From Eucommia ulmoides (taxonomy: Eukaryota > Streptophyta > Magnoliopsida > Garryales > Eucommiaceae), in the NCBI GenBank assembly GCA_016647705.1, contig CM028333.1, forward strand, positions 5,859,616 through 5,923,615: DNA of 64,000 nt. The letters run 5' to 3'. Position 1 is the first letter of the stretch, and each line of letters starts with the position of its first letter. Positions 38,428 to 51,230 of this stretch are shown here, piece after piece. The notes beneath the pieces are model-generated. The model had not been told where the DNA came from and searched no databases. It worked only from the letters and a program-made list of their open reading frames with translations. Made by a program: the position numbers and the translations under genes.

Positions 38428-39730
38428 AGTCTCAATGTGTTTTGTATGCTCGTGGAAGACGTAATTGTGAGTAATCTGAATAGCACTCCTATTGTCACAG
38501 TGTAGGGTACTGGCAGTAGGAGAGGATATACCCATATCAGCTAGTAACCATTGAAGTCAGAGAAGTTCTTGAGTTGCATCAGCCATGACATGATATTCAG
38601 CTTCAGTGCTGGAGCGAGCAACCAAAGTTTGTTTCTTACTATGCCAAGAAATGAGAGAGTTATCCAAGAAGAAACAGTAACCAGTGGTTGAACGTCTGTC
38701 GATGGGGTCACTAGCCCAATTGGCATCAAAATAAGCTTGTAGGATAGGAGCAAACTGAGTTGAAAAATGAAATCTATAAAACATAGTACCCTTGACATAC
38801 CGTAGGATGCGAAGAACAGCCGAGTAATGAGTGGTCCGAGGAGCGGACAAAAACTGGCTGACCTAGTGAACAACATAAGCAATGTCGGGGTAAGTGACAG
38901 TGAAATATACAAGACTTCCAACCAATTGGCGATATAGAGTGACCTCCTGAAGAGGTGAACCATCAAGTGGAATAAGTTTGATGTTTGACTTGAGAGGAGT
39001 AGTAGCAGTGGTGGAGTTAGTAATCCCAACCTTGGAAAGAAGATCATAGACATATTTAGCCTGAGAGAGAAAATATCCATCTGAACCAGATAAGACTTCG
39101 AGGCCAAGAAATAGGTGAGTACGCCAAGATCTTTCATCTCGAATTGGCTACAGAGAAATTGTTTAAGTTCATAAATGCCATGTAGATCATCTCCAGTAAT
39201 AACCATATCATCCACGTACAGTAAAAGAAGGATAATATCGTTGGCAGTGTGGCGAATAAACAGAGCCGAATCATGATCACTAGATGTGAACCCAAACTGA
39301 TGAATAGTAGTACTAAATTTGGCGAACTAGGCATGTGGAGCTTGTTTCAATCCATATAGAGCACAACGAAGACGGCAAACTTTATTTCGAAGGGTAGCTA
39401 GACTGGGAAATAGATGCATATAGACTTCCTCAAGTAGGTCGCCATTGAGAAATACATTTTTTACATCCATTTGAAAAAGAGTCCACTTCTGAATGGCGGC
39501 AACGGCAAGAAATGTACAAACAGATATGAGCCTCACCATTGGAGCAAAGGTTTCTTCATAGTCAATGTCATATTCCTAAGCAAAGCCCTTGGCAATAAGT
39601 AGGGCTTTATATCAGTCAACAGAACCATCAGAAAATATCTTGATTTTAAACACCCATTTGCACCCAATAGGAGTTTTTCCAAGAGGCAAATCCACGATAT
39701 CCCAGGTATGAGTTTTGGCTAGGGCTTGAA
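38428..39730 (-). pseudogene. Copia reverse transcriptase and RNase H, middle section
   Basis: Contains MVRLISVCTFLAVAAIQKW, the MDVKNVFLNGDLLEEVYMH palm block, CALYGLKQAPHA, the catalytic LLLLYVDDMVITGDD (about 39200) and RNase H blocks YFDANWASDPIDRRSTTGYC, SWHSKKQTLVARSSTEAEY and HCDNRSAIQI. Frame shifts occur near 39130 and elsewhere. It joins without loss to the parts at 42382 and 25079 once the nested solo LTRs are skipped. Confidence 0.88.
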
Positions 39731-42376
39731 TGTCATACCCCACCCCGGGAACCCTTCACCCAAGGCTGGGCGTGACGTCAACATGACGCTACCTTCCCAA
39801 TTAGCTAAATACATACAGATATACATACAAACACACGCTACTGTAGATGTATATTTTTTTTAAAATACCTGAACCTTCCCCAGTTCATATCGGACCGGCA
39901 CACTTCCAAAATGTCGCTACCTCCACACTCTACCTAATGTCAGTAGTGGACCAACTCCTAGCCGTAGTACCTGAAACCAAAAATCTTATATCGGTGTACT
40001 ATCTTCATAATAAAAATATTAAATGGATCACGTACAATTGTTAAATATCACCTTTCAAACTATAATATTTTATAATTACATACCAAGTTGAAAATCCAGT
40101 CCCATGGTCACCAATGTAACAAACTAATATATCAAAACAAACCGAAGTGTTAAACACCACGTTTCAAAAGATAAAAAAAAATATAATAATATAACCGCAT
40201 ACTGTATTTAAAAATCCTGTTTCACTCCACTAATGGAATGAAGTAATATAATAAATCCCAACTTAAATATCTTAAGTCAACTCTTCCAAACATTGTAAAT
40301 CAACCGCACCCAAGCATTTTCAATCGACCAATCCAAATGTTTTAAACCATCCAAACCAAATACTTTAACGTATAATAAAATACACCACACCTCCTCTCCT
40401 ACTAGCCATAAGATCATTTTTACCTCACGATCGGGAGTTGCAACGCTACCGTACCACCCGCAGATTTTGCATTCCTGACGGGTCAATCAACCACCTGCAG
40501 GACTAATCCTCCTTACAGGTCATAATATCAACAACCACCTGTCGGACTAATCCTCCGGACAGGTCATAATATCAATAACCACCTGTCGGACTAGCCCTCC
40601 GAACAGGTCATAATATAATCAACCACCTGTAGGACTGGAACTCCTGACGGGTCATAATATCAACAACCACCTGCCAGACTAATCCTCCGGACAGGTCATA
40701 ATATCTCACAACATAATCAACTACCCGCAAGACGTGCCCTCCTAACAGGTCAAAACCATCTCGCAGGACATGCCCTTCTAACGGGATCATAGCTATGGCA
40801 TAGTCGGACTAAAAATCATCCCCTACCTTTAAATCCAACTTGATTCAACAATCGTTTTCCACCTTTAAAACCAATTTGATCCCAAAAATTATTTTTCCAC
40901 CTTTGAAACCAATTTGATCCAAAAATAATTTTTTTTTTCCTTTAGAACCAACTCAATCCAAATACATCACAAAATTATTCGTTCTTAAATAAAGACATAT
41001 TCCATAATTTATATGAAAATAAAATTGTAAATTTATATAGAAGACAATACACTCACCTCGATTTCTGCACTGCAAAACTATCACCGTCCAAGACCTACCG
41101 AGATGCTGGCCCCTGCGAATCTAATAGCGATAGGGCCTAAATTAATATTTTATTTAAAATAACCCTAATATGAAATACATGGCCCTAAAATGCACAACCT
41201 CCCATTTCCCGAATGTAATTATGCAAAATTGTTATTTACCCAATTCCATTATGTTATTATTTACTGTGCAGCGATTATTAAAATTAACGATTCCAAGAAT
41301 TATTATCACGATGGCAAAAATTTTAATGCTAACAATTTTAATGTAACGACAATAATAATCGACTTAAAATTTTACCTGTTTCGAATCGCTCGCGGCTGAG
41401 AAATTGGATTTTTTTTTTCTCTTCCTCTTTCAGTTTACGCGTTGGATCCCCACTGCCGCGGATGTGCAATGCCGATTCTACTCTATTTTGGTTTTTTGGT
41501 TCACCAACCACCGTCCTCCCTCCATTCCTTGCTCAGCCGACCGCTGGCGACCTCGCATCCACACACTCACACACGATACACACACATCGGAGCACCACCA
41601 AACGGACAACCACAGACTGTGAGCGACGAACACTCACTCGATCGGAACCTACTGCCGATACACAGCAACAATCAACCACCTGCCACGATGAAACACACTG
41701 TCAACGACCGCCTGAACACACACATACCACCCCATCACACACCTACATGCTTTGCCACCCAACCCCTGAACCAAAACATCCCACCGTCAACGAACACTCC
41801 TTCGGCCGAACCCATACACATACACACGCCGGAATAAATAGAGAAACACACACACCCTTACCGCAATCATCTGCTCCTACACACATGCCGTATCAAACAA
41901 CCATACCGCCGACGACGACAACCCACACACCGGCCAACGACGGAATCAGCACACATACAAAACACAGCACATCCGAACCCACACACCCTTCGATCTCTCC
42001 CCCCCCCCCCCCCACACGCCGTCAGAACCCACTCCATCGGCGACGAGACACCCACCACTGCCGAACCCTCTCTCTCTCTATTTTCTGATTTCTTCTAGTC
42101 TCTTCTTTTTGGTTCTAGATCCCACCAGCTGTTATAAACATATATGTGTGTGTATATATATATATATAATATCGTATTCTCAATTACATTAACCCCCCTA
42201 TTTTCCTTTAAGTTTTTTATTTGAATCCCCATTCAAGATTTACTTTTCCTTAAAATCATAAATTCACCCCTTAAAATTTTTATTTCAAATTGAAAATAAC
42301 ACATTCTACCCCATTGTTTCTAAATGTTCTAAAATACAACTCATGATTTTACATATGCAACGATCTGGGTCTTACA
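39731..42376 (-). mobile_element. Solo Tekay-type LTR, 2646 bp
   Basis: TGTCATACCCC...GGGTCTTACA, flanked by TTGAA (39726-39730 and 42377-42381). It sits within the copia reverse transcriptase and the coding frame resumes exactly across the duplication. A family-specific minisatellite of 44-46 bp units (ACCACCTGTCGGACTAATCC type) runs through about 40485-40790 in five to six copies. Long His- and Thr-rich open frames at 41440-42090 reflect CA-rich LTR sequence and are not genes. The orientation is inferred from the related complete element. Confidence 0.92.
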
Positions 42377-42381
42377 TTGAA

Positions 42382-45120
42382 GTTCTTCGTCCATTGCTTT
42401 TTGCCAAATAGGATTAGTATTGGCCTCCTTATAGGATTGAAACTCATGCAGATGAAGTATATTAGAAAAACAATGAAAATCATAGAGATGAGAAGGGCGA
42501 TGAATTACCCTGGTAGATCTGCAGGAGTGATCAGGAAGATGGCCCTTAGAGGAAGTCGGTGCAGACTCATCAAACATAGGAATATCCTCAGGGACGACCG
42601 ATTGAGTCAGAAGGGTGAGGTCAGCTGGCGGTTCTGGAGCTGGAGCTGAATCTGGAAGGGGAAAATCAGCTGGTGGGTCAAATGTAGAGTCGACAGTACC
42701 TGAAATTGGGTCCTCAAAAAATAACTCAATAGATGGATCAGTAAAGAATCTGGAGTTAGGGATTGTAGACATGTTAAATGACCGTAAGAAAGAGAACATT
42801 TGATATTTCCAAAAAATGACATGATGAGAGATACGAAGACTTTTAAAAATGGGATCCCAATACCAATACCCCTTATGTTCAATACCATATCCAAGGAACA
42901 ACATAAGTGAGCCATTTGTTCCAATTTATTATGTTCATGTGGTTTAAGAAGAACGAAACAAACGCAACCAAAGACTTTGAGTTCAGAGTAATCAGGAGGT
43001 TTACCGAAAATACGCTCAAATGGGGGCTAATTTTGGATTGTGGCGGAAGAAACACGGTTGATTGTGTACACTGCAATTATAGCAGCCTCACCCCAGAAAT
43101 GCTTAGGACATGAAGAAGAAATGAGTAGATCACGAATGGTGTCAAGAATGTGTCTATGTTTGCGTTCGGCTCGTCCATTTTTTGGGAGGTTCTAAGACAC
43201 GAGCAGTGGGGAAAAGTGCCATTTTTGTAAAGTAGGTTTAGAAAAAGCACGGTCTTTGTATCCCATTGCATTATCTGAGAAAACACTTTGATATTTCGAG
43301 AGAATTGAGTTTGAACCATAGAAGAAAAATCAGAATATATTTGAAATAATTCAGATCTGTTTTTCATAAGAAACAACCATGAATATCGAGAATAGTCATC
43401 CACAAATATAACAAAATAGTTAGCACCACCCATTGTTGCATGAGGAGAAGGCCCCCAAACATCAGAATGTACTAAATCAAAAGGTACAAGCAAAACAGAT
43501 TGACTCTCATTAAAAGGTCAAGTGGATTATTTTGCAAGTTGACAATGAATACAATGGAAAGACTCATGCTGAAATGAACCTAACTGACCATTAGAAATAA
43601 GAGAACAAAGACGACTGGATGAAGTGTAACCTAACCGAGAGGGCTACAATTCCACGGGTGAGAGTCTTGGGATGGATGCGGCTGATTGGTTTTGTAATGA
43701 TGAGGATGGAACTTGGAGGTGAGTGAGCTCAAAGAAGCGTCCAACTTTACGGCCGGTCCCAAGGAGTTTTCCTGTCTGAGAGTCTTGCACACGACAACCA
43801 GTAGAAGAAAAATGTAAATCAAGTTCAAGATCACATAATTGTCCAACAGATATAAGGTTGAGCGTAAGCTTATGGACCAAATATGTATCAGGGAGAGATA
43901 AATGAGAACTGTCAATATGTCCAAGATAGCTGACCAACATATATAATCTATTAGCAGTGTGAATAGTAGGTGCATACTCATCACGGGTTTTAAAAGAAAA
44001 GATAGAGGAATCAGATGTCATGTGATTGTAACAGGCAGAATCAAAATACCATTGAGATGTACCTGGTGTAGCTGATATGTTTACATTTTTACCAGTTTTA
44101 TTTGAAACCTCGGTAAGTGCGCTGTAGAAATTACTCCATTCAGGTAGAGAGCTGGATGAAGTTCAGGTAGCATCAGTGGCTACAACAACAACATTTTTTG
44201 GCTTGAAATAGAACTGATTGCGAGAGCCTCGAGAGCGATATTGGTTCCCATTTAATTGATTTTTAGATGCAAGTTTAGGGCAGTCTGCAAGATAGTGGCC
44301 CAATTCTCTGTAAACTGTACACAGACGAGAAAGATATTTGAGCAATTCATGCCCTTGTGAATAACAATACCTGTAGTATAAGGGCTTCTGGGATGGGCTT
44401 GGCTTTCCTCCTGGTATTGCAAGAGTAACTGGTGTTGTAGGAGCAACTGGCGCTGCTAGGGAAACATCTGTATGTGAGTTTTGTAGTGTCGCAAGACGTG
44501 TTTCCTCACTGAGTAGATCAGAAAGTACATTTTTTAGAGAGCTAGTGTGCCCCGATGGAGTATTGAAGCTCGTACAGACTCAAATTCTTCCCTCAAGCCC
44601 ATTAGGAATTACATAATGCGTGTCTTTGTTTAGTACTTGGCATGAATGGTGACGTCTTTTGTGCATTCCCAGGTTGGCTCAGTGATAGCCAATTGTTCCC
44701 ACATGGTAATCATCTGACATAGGAAACTATTGACGGTTTGCCCAGGTTCCTAGCACATACTATGGAGGGTGGAGATAATGCAATACCGATTCGAGATGTC
44801 TGCCTTGGTATAGCGGTCCTGGAGAAAATCCCAAGCTTTTTTAGCTGTCTAGATTGTACCAAATTGAAGTTTGATCTCTAGAATGATGGTAACATGGAAC
44901 CATATGAGAATCTAGTATTTTTGCTATCTCATTTCTCTATACGGTTAATGTATTTGGCCTTATCATCGTTGTCCTTCTGCTCAGGTTCAGTGATATCTCC
45001 AATTATAAAACGCCACAATCGTCATCCACGGAGAAAACTAGACATCTCTTGAGCCCATACGACATAATTAATTTCATTTAGAACAGTAGTGATAACCCGA
45101 GGTGCATCAGATTTAGCCAT
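42382..45120 (-). pseudogene. Copia gag, protease, integrase and start of reverse transcriptase
   Basis: Gag starts MAKSDAPRVI at 45120 and runs to a decayed knuckle region (CTVYRELGHYLADCP, about 44300). The protease block WYFDSACYNHM lies at about 44050. Pre-integrase includes RLYMLVSYLGHID and LNLISVGQLCDLEL (44021-43644). The integrase zinc region is at about 43560, and the core in 43493-43077 starts FDLVHSDVWGPSP with NYFVIFVDDYSRYSW. Reverse transcriptase begins near 42420 (AMDEELQ). Many stops are present, especially in gag. Confidence 0.85.
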
Positions 45121-45950
45121 AGGAGCAAAAAAAGAGGTGAACCGATGTAGAAAACATTCAAATAAAGAAGGAATTGTATTCTGTGATTACCAAATCAGAA
45201 AACGGAGGTCGAAAACAGATTCAAAACGTCAAAAATCCCTAGGAACCGATTCAAGTTTGCAAAAAATCGATCAACAAAGGCCTGAACCGGGGCAAATGAA
45301 ATACTTATGACGTGGTAGGGGTTAAGGAGACAGCAGGGGAGCTGACGTGACAGTCAACGCTGACGTCGCAGACGGTCAACGCTGATGTGGCAAAGGTCAA
45401 TGCTAATGTGCGCTGACGTGGCACAGGTCAATACTGACGTGGCGATGACTTGGTGCTGATGTGGGTGCTGATTAGGCAACTAGGGCTGACATGGCAGCAA
45501 CAAAGAAGACAGAGAGTGAAATAGGAGCGTGGATCTGACGCGATTTTGGAGCAGCTTGTTCCGGCCATACGTGTAGGCGCGTGAGGCGGCAGACGGTGAT
45601 GAGCCTTGCGTTTTTGGAATCGTCTCATTGATACGGTTTCGACGATATATCGTGAGATAGATTTGGAGCTCTGGTTGAAGCGTTAGAGTCCAAAATCCGA
45701 GATTTCGAATGGTGATGGTACTGCGGGTTGTTGGAGGTGCATGAGAGCGCGTCTGGACTCCGGTGGCGGTGATTTTGGTGGCGTTATGTTTGTCTTTTCA
45801 TGACTAAGATGGCGATATAGTGGTTGTTGATACCAGAGAAGGGACGAAGCCTACAGTAGCAACGAAAGCCTTGGAAGAATAAGGGCGGCGGTAGAGGCGG
45901 AAGTGTTAGGGTTGCGAAAAAATTATTGAGAATATGTTTAGGAAAGATTT
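45121..45950 (-). other. Copia untranslated leader with W-box and ACGT-core motif array
   Basis: The stretch between primer site and gag start. Positions 45341-45492 hold an imperfect tandem array with GGTCAA (W-box core read backwards) at 45374, 45395 and 45426, alternating with TGACGT cores at 45343, 45361, 45414 and 45435. No coding sequence is supported. Confidence 0.55.
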
Positions 45951-45963
45951 GCTCTTGATATCA
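45951..45963 (-). other. Copia primer binding site, Met-tRNA type
   Basis: The minus strand reads TGATATCAAGAGC next to the 5' LTR, a one-insertion, one-substitution version of TGGTATCAGAGC. Confidence 0.65.
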
Positions 45964-46121
45964 TGTTAAGATAATTGAGAAGTGGAAAATGAATTATGTA
46001 TTGATATTATGAAAAATATACATAGACTACAAGCTATACACATGTATGTATTTATAGGAGAAGAGAGAATTATGATTTTGCCTTAATGGGCAATGTGAGT
46101 CAAGCCATTATTACATTAACA
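45964..46121 (-). repeat. Copia 5' LTR (158 bp)
   Basis: TGTTAAGATAATTG...TTACATTAACA; partner of 24750-24904. Confidence 0.88.
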
Positions 46122-46126
46122 CGAAG

Positions 46127-49100
46127 CAAGGAATTTTGTGGCCGTGAATGAATGGGGAAGTCTTTTCCAAACACAACTACTGTTAGATGATCCCACATTC
46201 TCCCCCCACCCCCACACACACACAAAAAAAAAACAAAAAAAAAAAAAAAAAAACATCAAAAGCTCTTCCAACTGCCTATTTCTTTGAGATTTGGTAGTTA
46301 GGTTTTATAAGTTTTCGAAGATATATTTATGTTAGTTTTGTAAGCTTTCTAGAGAAAGCGAGAATTTTACAGCTTTCTAAGGAGAGAGAGACTATAGCTC
46401 GAACCTGAATAAACCGTTATAAACTAACGGTGCATTCGGTTGGACGGAATGAGAGTTGGATTCCGTACTTCATGGGATGGAATGGAATTTCATAGTTTAT
46501 GGTAAAAAAAAAAATTCAGGTTACACCTAAAATACCTCACCTTATTTCGGCCTATAATTCTCAATTTGAAAATTACTTCGACATTTTCTATTAATTTTAT
46601 CAATTTAATTCAATATTCCTTTGAATTAAAAATATTTTTATTCATTAAATGACAGGAACAAAATATTTTGTTGTCAATTTTATATTCTTATTTTGAAAAA
46701 TAAAATAGATTTTTGTTTTTTCAATATTATGTTTTTGTTTTGGGAATAGAATTAATAGATTTTTTTGTTCTCAATTTTTTTGGGAATCAAAACATGTGTT
46801 TTTTTTTTAAAGATTTCTGTTTATGTTTCCTATCCAAAAATTTATTTTCTTGTTCACAAACTTATATTTCAAACAAAAATAAAAAAAATTGAAAGTAAAA
46901 AAATCAGTTCATGTTCTCAAAATAAAAACATACCGTTGAGAACAATAAATATGTTATTGTTCTCGAAATAAAAACAAAAATTTGAGAACAAAAAATCTAA
47001 TTGTTTTCCTGAATCGGAAATAGAAAATTGAGGACCAAAAAAAAATTATATAGGGAATGGAAGTGGAAATCTAAGAACTATTCCTGCACAAAAATATATA
47101 TTAGAGAAAAAAAATTCTATTTATGCTCTTAAAGCAAAAACAAAAAATTAAGAACAAAATGATTTTAATTGTTGGTAGATTTTGAATATTTCTACCTGGG
47201 ATATTATTCAGATTTTGTAATCATTTTTTAAAAATAAATTCTAAATTATTATTTGGTATATTTATTAATGAATTTGATCTCAAAATTGATATATAAAAAA
47301 TTATTATTTTATTATATTTTTTTTAAAATACAATAACAATCAAACAAGATAATAAAATAATAATTCCATTGATAAATCTATTTTATTTTTATTTTTATTT
47401 TATTTTTATTTTTTATTCTATTCCACTCTGATTTGATTATATCTAATCGTTTAGTAAGGATTACCAAGACTCTTTGGTTAATGTGATGTGAATTTGAATT
47501 GGTTTTGCTTTTACGCTAAAGTGGACTGTCAAAAACGTAAGCTTTGATTCTACTTTCAAATTTAAAATTGGGTTTGGCCTAAAATTGGTAATCAATTAAC
47601 TAAATTGTACGAAATCAAAATTCCACATTGATCGTAATGACATGTATTTTTCTCAATTTAATATTTTAATTAATTTATAAATATTTAGTTGGCTCTACAA
47701 AGTAATAAAAATCATGAATACAAAGGTTGAGATTTCTCAAAATATATAATTTAAGAGATGAAAGTATCTACAGTTAAATAGTTGAAATTTACCTTCCATC
47801 TTTTCTAATAGAATTCAGTTGTTTTATTGATGATGATGAGCAGGAAAAGAAAAACAATAAGTTTATGGTTATAAGAATCATTTCGGCCAATTAACCATAA
47901 ACTTAGATTATATTTGTTAACTCAATTAATTGTTGAAAATTGAATCAATTAATTACTTGCTATAACAAATTTGTTTGATAAGGACAATTAAGATCACTAA
48001 ATCAATTAAATCCTTAAAAACAAAATTACATTTTTTGGGCAAATATGAATTATTTAATTGTCAATATACTTAACTGAAAATTCAATATTTAAAATTTTAA
48101 GTTTATTAAACAAATGTCATATATTTTCAACACTTAAAAATTTAAACGCCCTTAAACTTCACCTAATCATGTGATAATTACTCTCCAAACATCATTTTCA
48201 ATTGTAAAGATGCCCGTCAAAAATTTAGGTCCAAGCATGCATTGGATCAACTTGATGTGAAGGTTAACCCCATTTTTTATTAATAAGATTAATGAGATGA
48301 AATTAATCTAAAAATTGAGGTTTTTGTTTTTAAATTTGGATTTTTGGCCCATACTAAGATTAGGTTACACAAGTCATAAATCCACACTGAGAGTGGGCGA
48401 AAGGTGATCAAATTAGTTATTTTATCTAAATCGATATTCTATTTTTGTTTTAAAGAATGTCAAATTTTAATTGGACCACTAATTTCAATAATTTTGTTTT
48501 TTCCCTATTTATTCATTCATTTAGACCAAGAAAAATGTAATAAAATACTTTTCAATAACTATTTTATTTAGTTATAATTAACATTATAAATGTGATTTTA
48601 TTTTATCATAATTTGCAAAAATTGATTGTCCAAAAAAAAAATGTAAGTGTATTCTTTACATTTAAAATAAATTAAACGTGCTTATTTGATTTTGTTCTTA
48701 TAAATTATGAAATAATTTAAGAAAAATTATTGTTATCAAACACAATTTTATTTTCCTAATCATCTCATTTTAGTCCAAATTATTATTCTAATTATAATTT
48801 TTTATGGTAATCAATCATGTGCATCACACTTGACTATTCTTTAGAGTGTTTTATCAGTATCTCTATCTTTTTTTTCTTTCCCCCATTTTCCTCCCGGTCC
48901 AAATACTCAAAAATAGACACAGACAAATATGGCATTTTGTAGAAAACTTGTTGATGGAGGTGAAAAAAAATAGAAGGCTTTCCAATAAGCCACTTAAAAA
49001 TAATTAGATGTATGACACGTGACAGTTTGCATTAGAATTATAGGGCGTTACGTGTTCAAATTAAAATTATGGGGACCAAATTGAGATAATGATGAAAATT

Positions 49101-49450
49101 CGAGGGTACAAAGTGTCAAAAACCCTATAGACAAATTAAGATGATAAAGTGCTGAAAGTATATCTCCTGTCTGCCATAAGTTGATACGAATAATTAGAAA
49201 AAGAAAAGAAAAAAAGAAAAAAAGAAAAAAAGAGGTAATTAAATTAATCATTGAATTAAATAATGTTTTTTAGAGTCCATACACGTGAAGTGATGCAATT
49301 CTCATCATAAAATCACTTATTAGCCTAATCACTCACGACACGACCTTTAATTTTCCATGCCCAAAATCTTGTGCTAGATTCGTATGTTTCTCTCTTTACT
49401 TTTTCTTGTCGTCAACCTAACTGATCATCCACTTTAACCAATTTTAACAC

Positions 49451-49454
<4 letters not shown>
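46127..49454. other. AT-rich non-coding region
   Basis: No gene recognised. It includes A-rich and CA-rich tracts near 46200-46255 and repeats of a tgttctcaaat/gaacaaaaac phrase between 46680 and 47160. A stretch at 47880-48140 vaguely resembles the interior and right end of the Harbinger MITE at 15821-16499 (ending cgcccttaaac) but without a clear left end. An AT-rich tract with short repeated ttttatttttatt units is at 47380-47420. Confidence 0.5.

Positions 49455-49503
<49 letters not shown>
49455..49503. repeat. A49 homopolymer
   Basis: 49 consecutive A followed by imperfect CCAAAAAC units. It could be the tail of a retroposon on the plus strand; no body was recognised upstream. Confidence 0.6.
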
Positions 49504-49505
<2 letters not shown>

Positions 49506-49559
49506 AAAAACAAAAACCAAAAAACAAAAACAAAACAGTATCTAATATCATTTGTATAT

Positions 49560-50030
49560 ATGAAATTCCACATATTAGAAAAGATTATCTAATATATAAT
49601 GTATTATGTGCACTATTAATAATATATTAATTTAAACATTTTGGGCTACATGGACTCGGTCCAAAAGATACTAGAACAGTGAACCAAGATACTAGAACAG
49701 TGAACCGCATGGGGACATTACAAATGGTACCAGAGTCAACTCTATTCCGGAAGCGACAGCGTGGTGGTTAGAGGTTTCAAAAAGGTGTAAAGGCTCTGGG
49801 GTAGGTACTCTCTGTCCGCTTATGGACTGCTATCGACACCACCAACCAACGAGATGAACTGGATCAACACGACAAGAACGTCGCGTCTTTGAATAGTAGA
49901 AATTTTGAAATTTATCATCGGAACTATTAGAAAAAATTGTTTGATATACTATTAGTAGGTTATTACTAACATATTGATTTAAATATTTTGAACTACGTGA
50001 ACTCGATTAAATGATGTTAGACCAGTAGAC
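49560..50030 (+). mobile_element. Decayed TRIM-like element
   Basis: Two diverged direct repeats (about 49560-49722 and 49913-50030) share the order TATTAGAAAA, CTATTA(A/G)TA, TTTAAA(C/T)ATTTTG and ACT(C)GGTCC/ACTCGATTA. Directly after the first one (ending TTACA at 49722) comes TGGTACCAGAGTC (49725-49737), a Met-tRNA-type primer site. The interior is only about 175 bp and non-coding. This is the layout of terminal-repeat retrotransposons in miniature. Within the first repeat AAGATACTAGAACAGTGAAC is doubled. Ends are approximate and no duplication was identified. Confidence 0.5.
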
Positions 50031-50040
50031 CGTATAATAG

Positions 50041-50617
50041 TAAAAAAAATAAAAATTGAAGGACTAATTTGACAAAATCACTATGAAACTTATCCTTATT
50101 TATCAACTCTTTTTTAAAGTTTAATTTATTCTGGATATAGGTAATGTATTGATTTTTTTATTTATAAATATAAAAAAAAAATAGTAAATAATTAAAAAAA
50201 TATTAATTAAACATAAATATAAAAATAAAAAATAAAAAATAAAATTTAGCTCAATCTTCTTGGGAGTGAGGGTGCAAAATATTTAGATAAAATTCTTTTA
50301 AATAATGATTTTATTCGTTTATTTTTATCAATAATAATTTTCAAAATTTATAATATAAATTTCTATTTGCGTGGAGTGACAGACAAAGATTGTGATGATT
50401 AGACATACTAAATTGAAAAGTCGGAGATAATTAAATCACAATTAATATCATGTTAGAATTAACGGTATAAAAGAAATTTATAATTTAGTGTTAAAGAAAA
50501 TTAAAAATGAAATTGAAAAATAGAGGGATTGTGGCAAACAACTGGGTCTGTCTATCAAAGAAGTGACAACAACATTACTGTTATTCAAACAAGATCATAA
50601 ATATGGTCAAACATGCA
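50041..50617. other. AT-rich spacer
   Basis: No gene, hairpin or repeat recognised. Confidence 0.5.
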
Positions 50618-51230
50618 CAATTTTTTTTTTTGGTAAAGAAAAAAAACATCAAAAGCTAAGATCTACGAGAGAAACCCTCGAAATGTATATCCGCGATCAA
50701 AAGTCTCTCAAGCCTTTCAGGAGATTCCTCCAAATAGTGCATTTCAGATATACTGTTTGTCCCCATCCAAACTAGGAAGTCCACACAACGATTGTTGGCT
50801 CTCCTGGTGGCTTGAATCTCAAAGTCATGATTCTCGATTATGTGTTTACATTCCATCACTCAGCCCCATCAGTAGGTGGGTGTTGACAGTTACTTTTAAT
50901 AAGATTGACTGCTTCCAAGGAATCAGATTCAACGACCACTTCGGTGAAACCCCTGGTGATCGCCAGGCACAAACCGACATGGACGCCTCTGATCTCAGCT
51001 TCCAAGCTAGTGCAGGACTCAAGATGATCAAAAAAATCAATATTCCAATATCTGTCCATAAGTCTGATGAGATCACCAATGCCTCCTTTCCCTGGATTGC
51101 CAAGTGCGCTACCATTCGTGTTCAATTTAAAAACACCAAGCATGCACTTGGTTGAGATCATGATTATACCAAAACCAACAAATGCTTGAATAGAAATATT
51201 GGAAAATAAAATAAAAAAACCCAACCAAGA
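50618..51230 (-). pseudogene. LINE 3' end: RNase H domain and poly-A tail
   Basis: The minus strand encodes a LINE-type RNase H: LNTNGSALGNPGKGGIGDLI (Asn where the first catalytic Asp is expected, normally VDG), then SLEAEIRGVHVGLCLA with the catalytic Glu, VVVESDSLEAVNLI with the second Asp, and in another frame TRRANNRCVDFLVWMG. The C-terminal tail ends near 50660 and a T run on the plus strand at about 50620-50631 is the A tail. The element is severely 5'-truncated. It belongs to the same broad class as the LINEs at 2219 and 8290. Confidence 0.8.

Larger units (their letters stand above)
24750..46121 (-). mobile_element. Ty1/copia retrotransposon with three later insertions inside
   Basis: Without the nested elements it consists of 24750-25079, 38428-39730 and 42382-46121, about 5.4 kb. 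LTRs of 155 bp (24750-24904) and 158 bp (45964-46121) both start TGTTAAGAT and end TTACATTAACA. A GAGGGGGGA polypurine tract lies next to the left LTR and a Met-tRNA-type primer site next to the right one, so the element reads leftwards. Domain order is gag, protease, integrase, reverse transcriptase, RNase H, as in copia. The flanks AGAGG (24745-24749) and CGAAG (46122-46126) match at three of five bases, a weak, probably decayed duplication. Many stops show that it is dead. Confidence 0.9.

Noticed and set aside
41440..42090. Two long His/Thr/Pro-rich open frames (131 and 208 codons)
   Set aside because: They lie within the solo Tekay-type LTR; the CA-rich sequence gives few stops. No domain.
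46438..47470. Possible large MITE starting GGTGCATTCGGTTGG
   Set aside because: No matching inverted end or duplication found.
47880..48140. Possible second Harbinger MITE
   Set aside because: Only the right-end-like text and interior resemblance were seen; the left terminus and TTA pair could not be shown.
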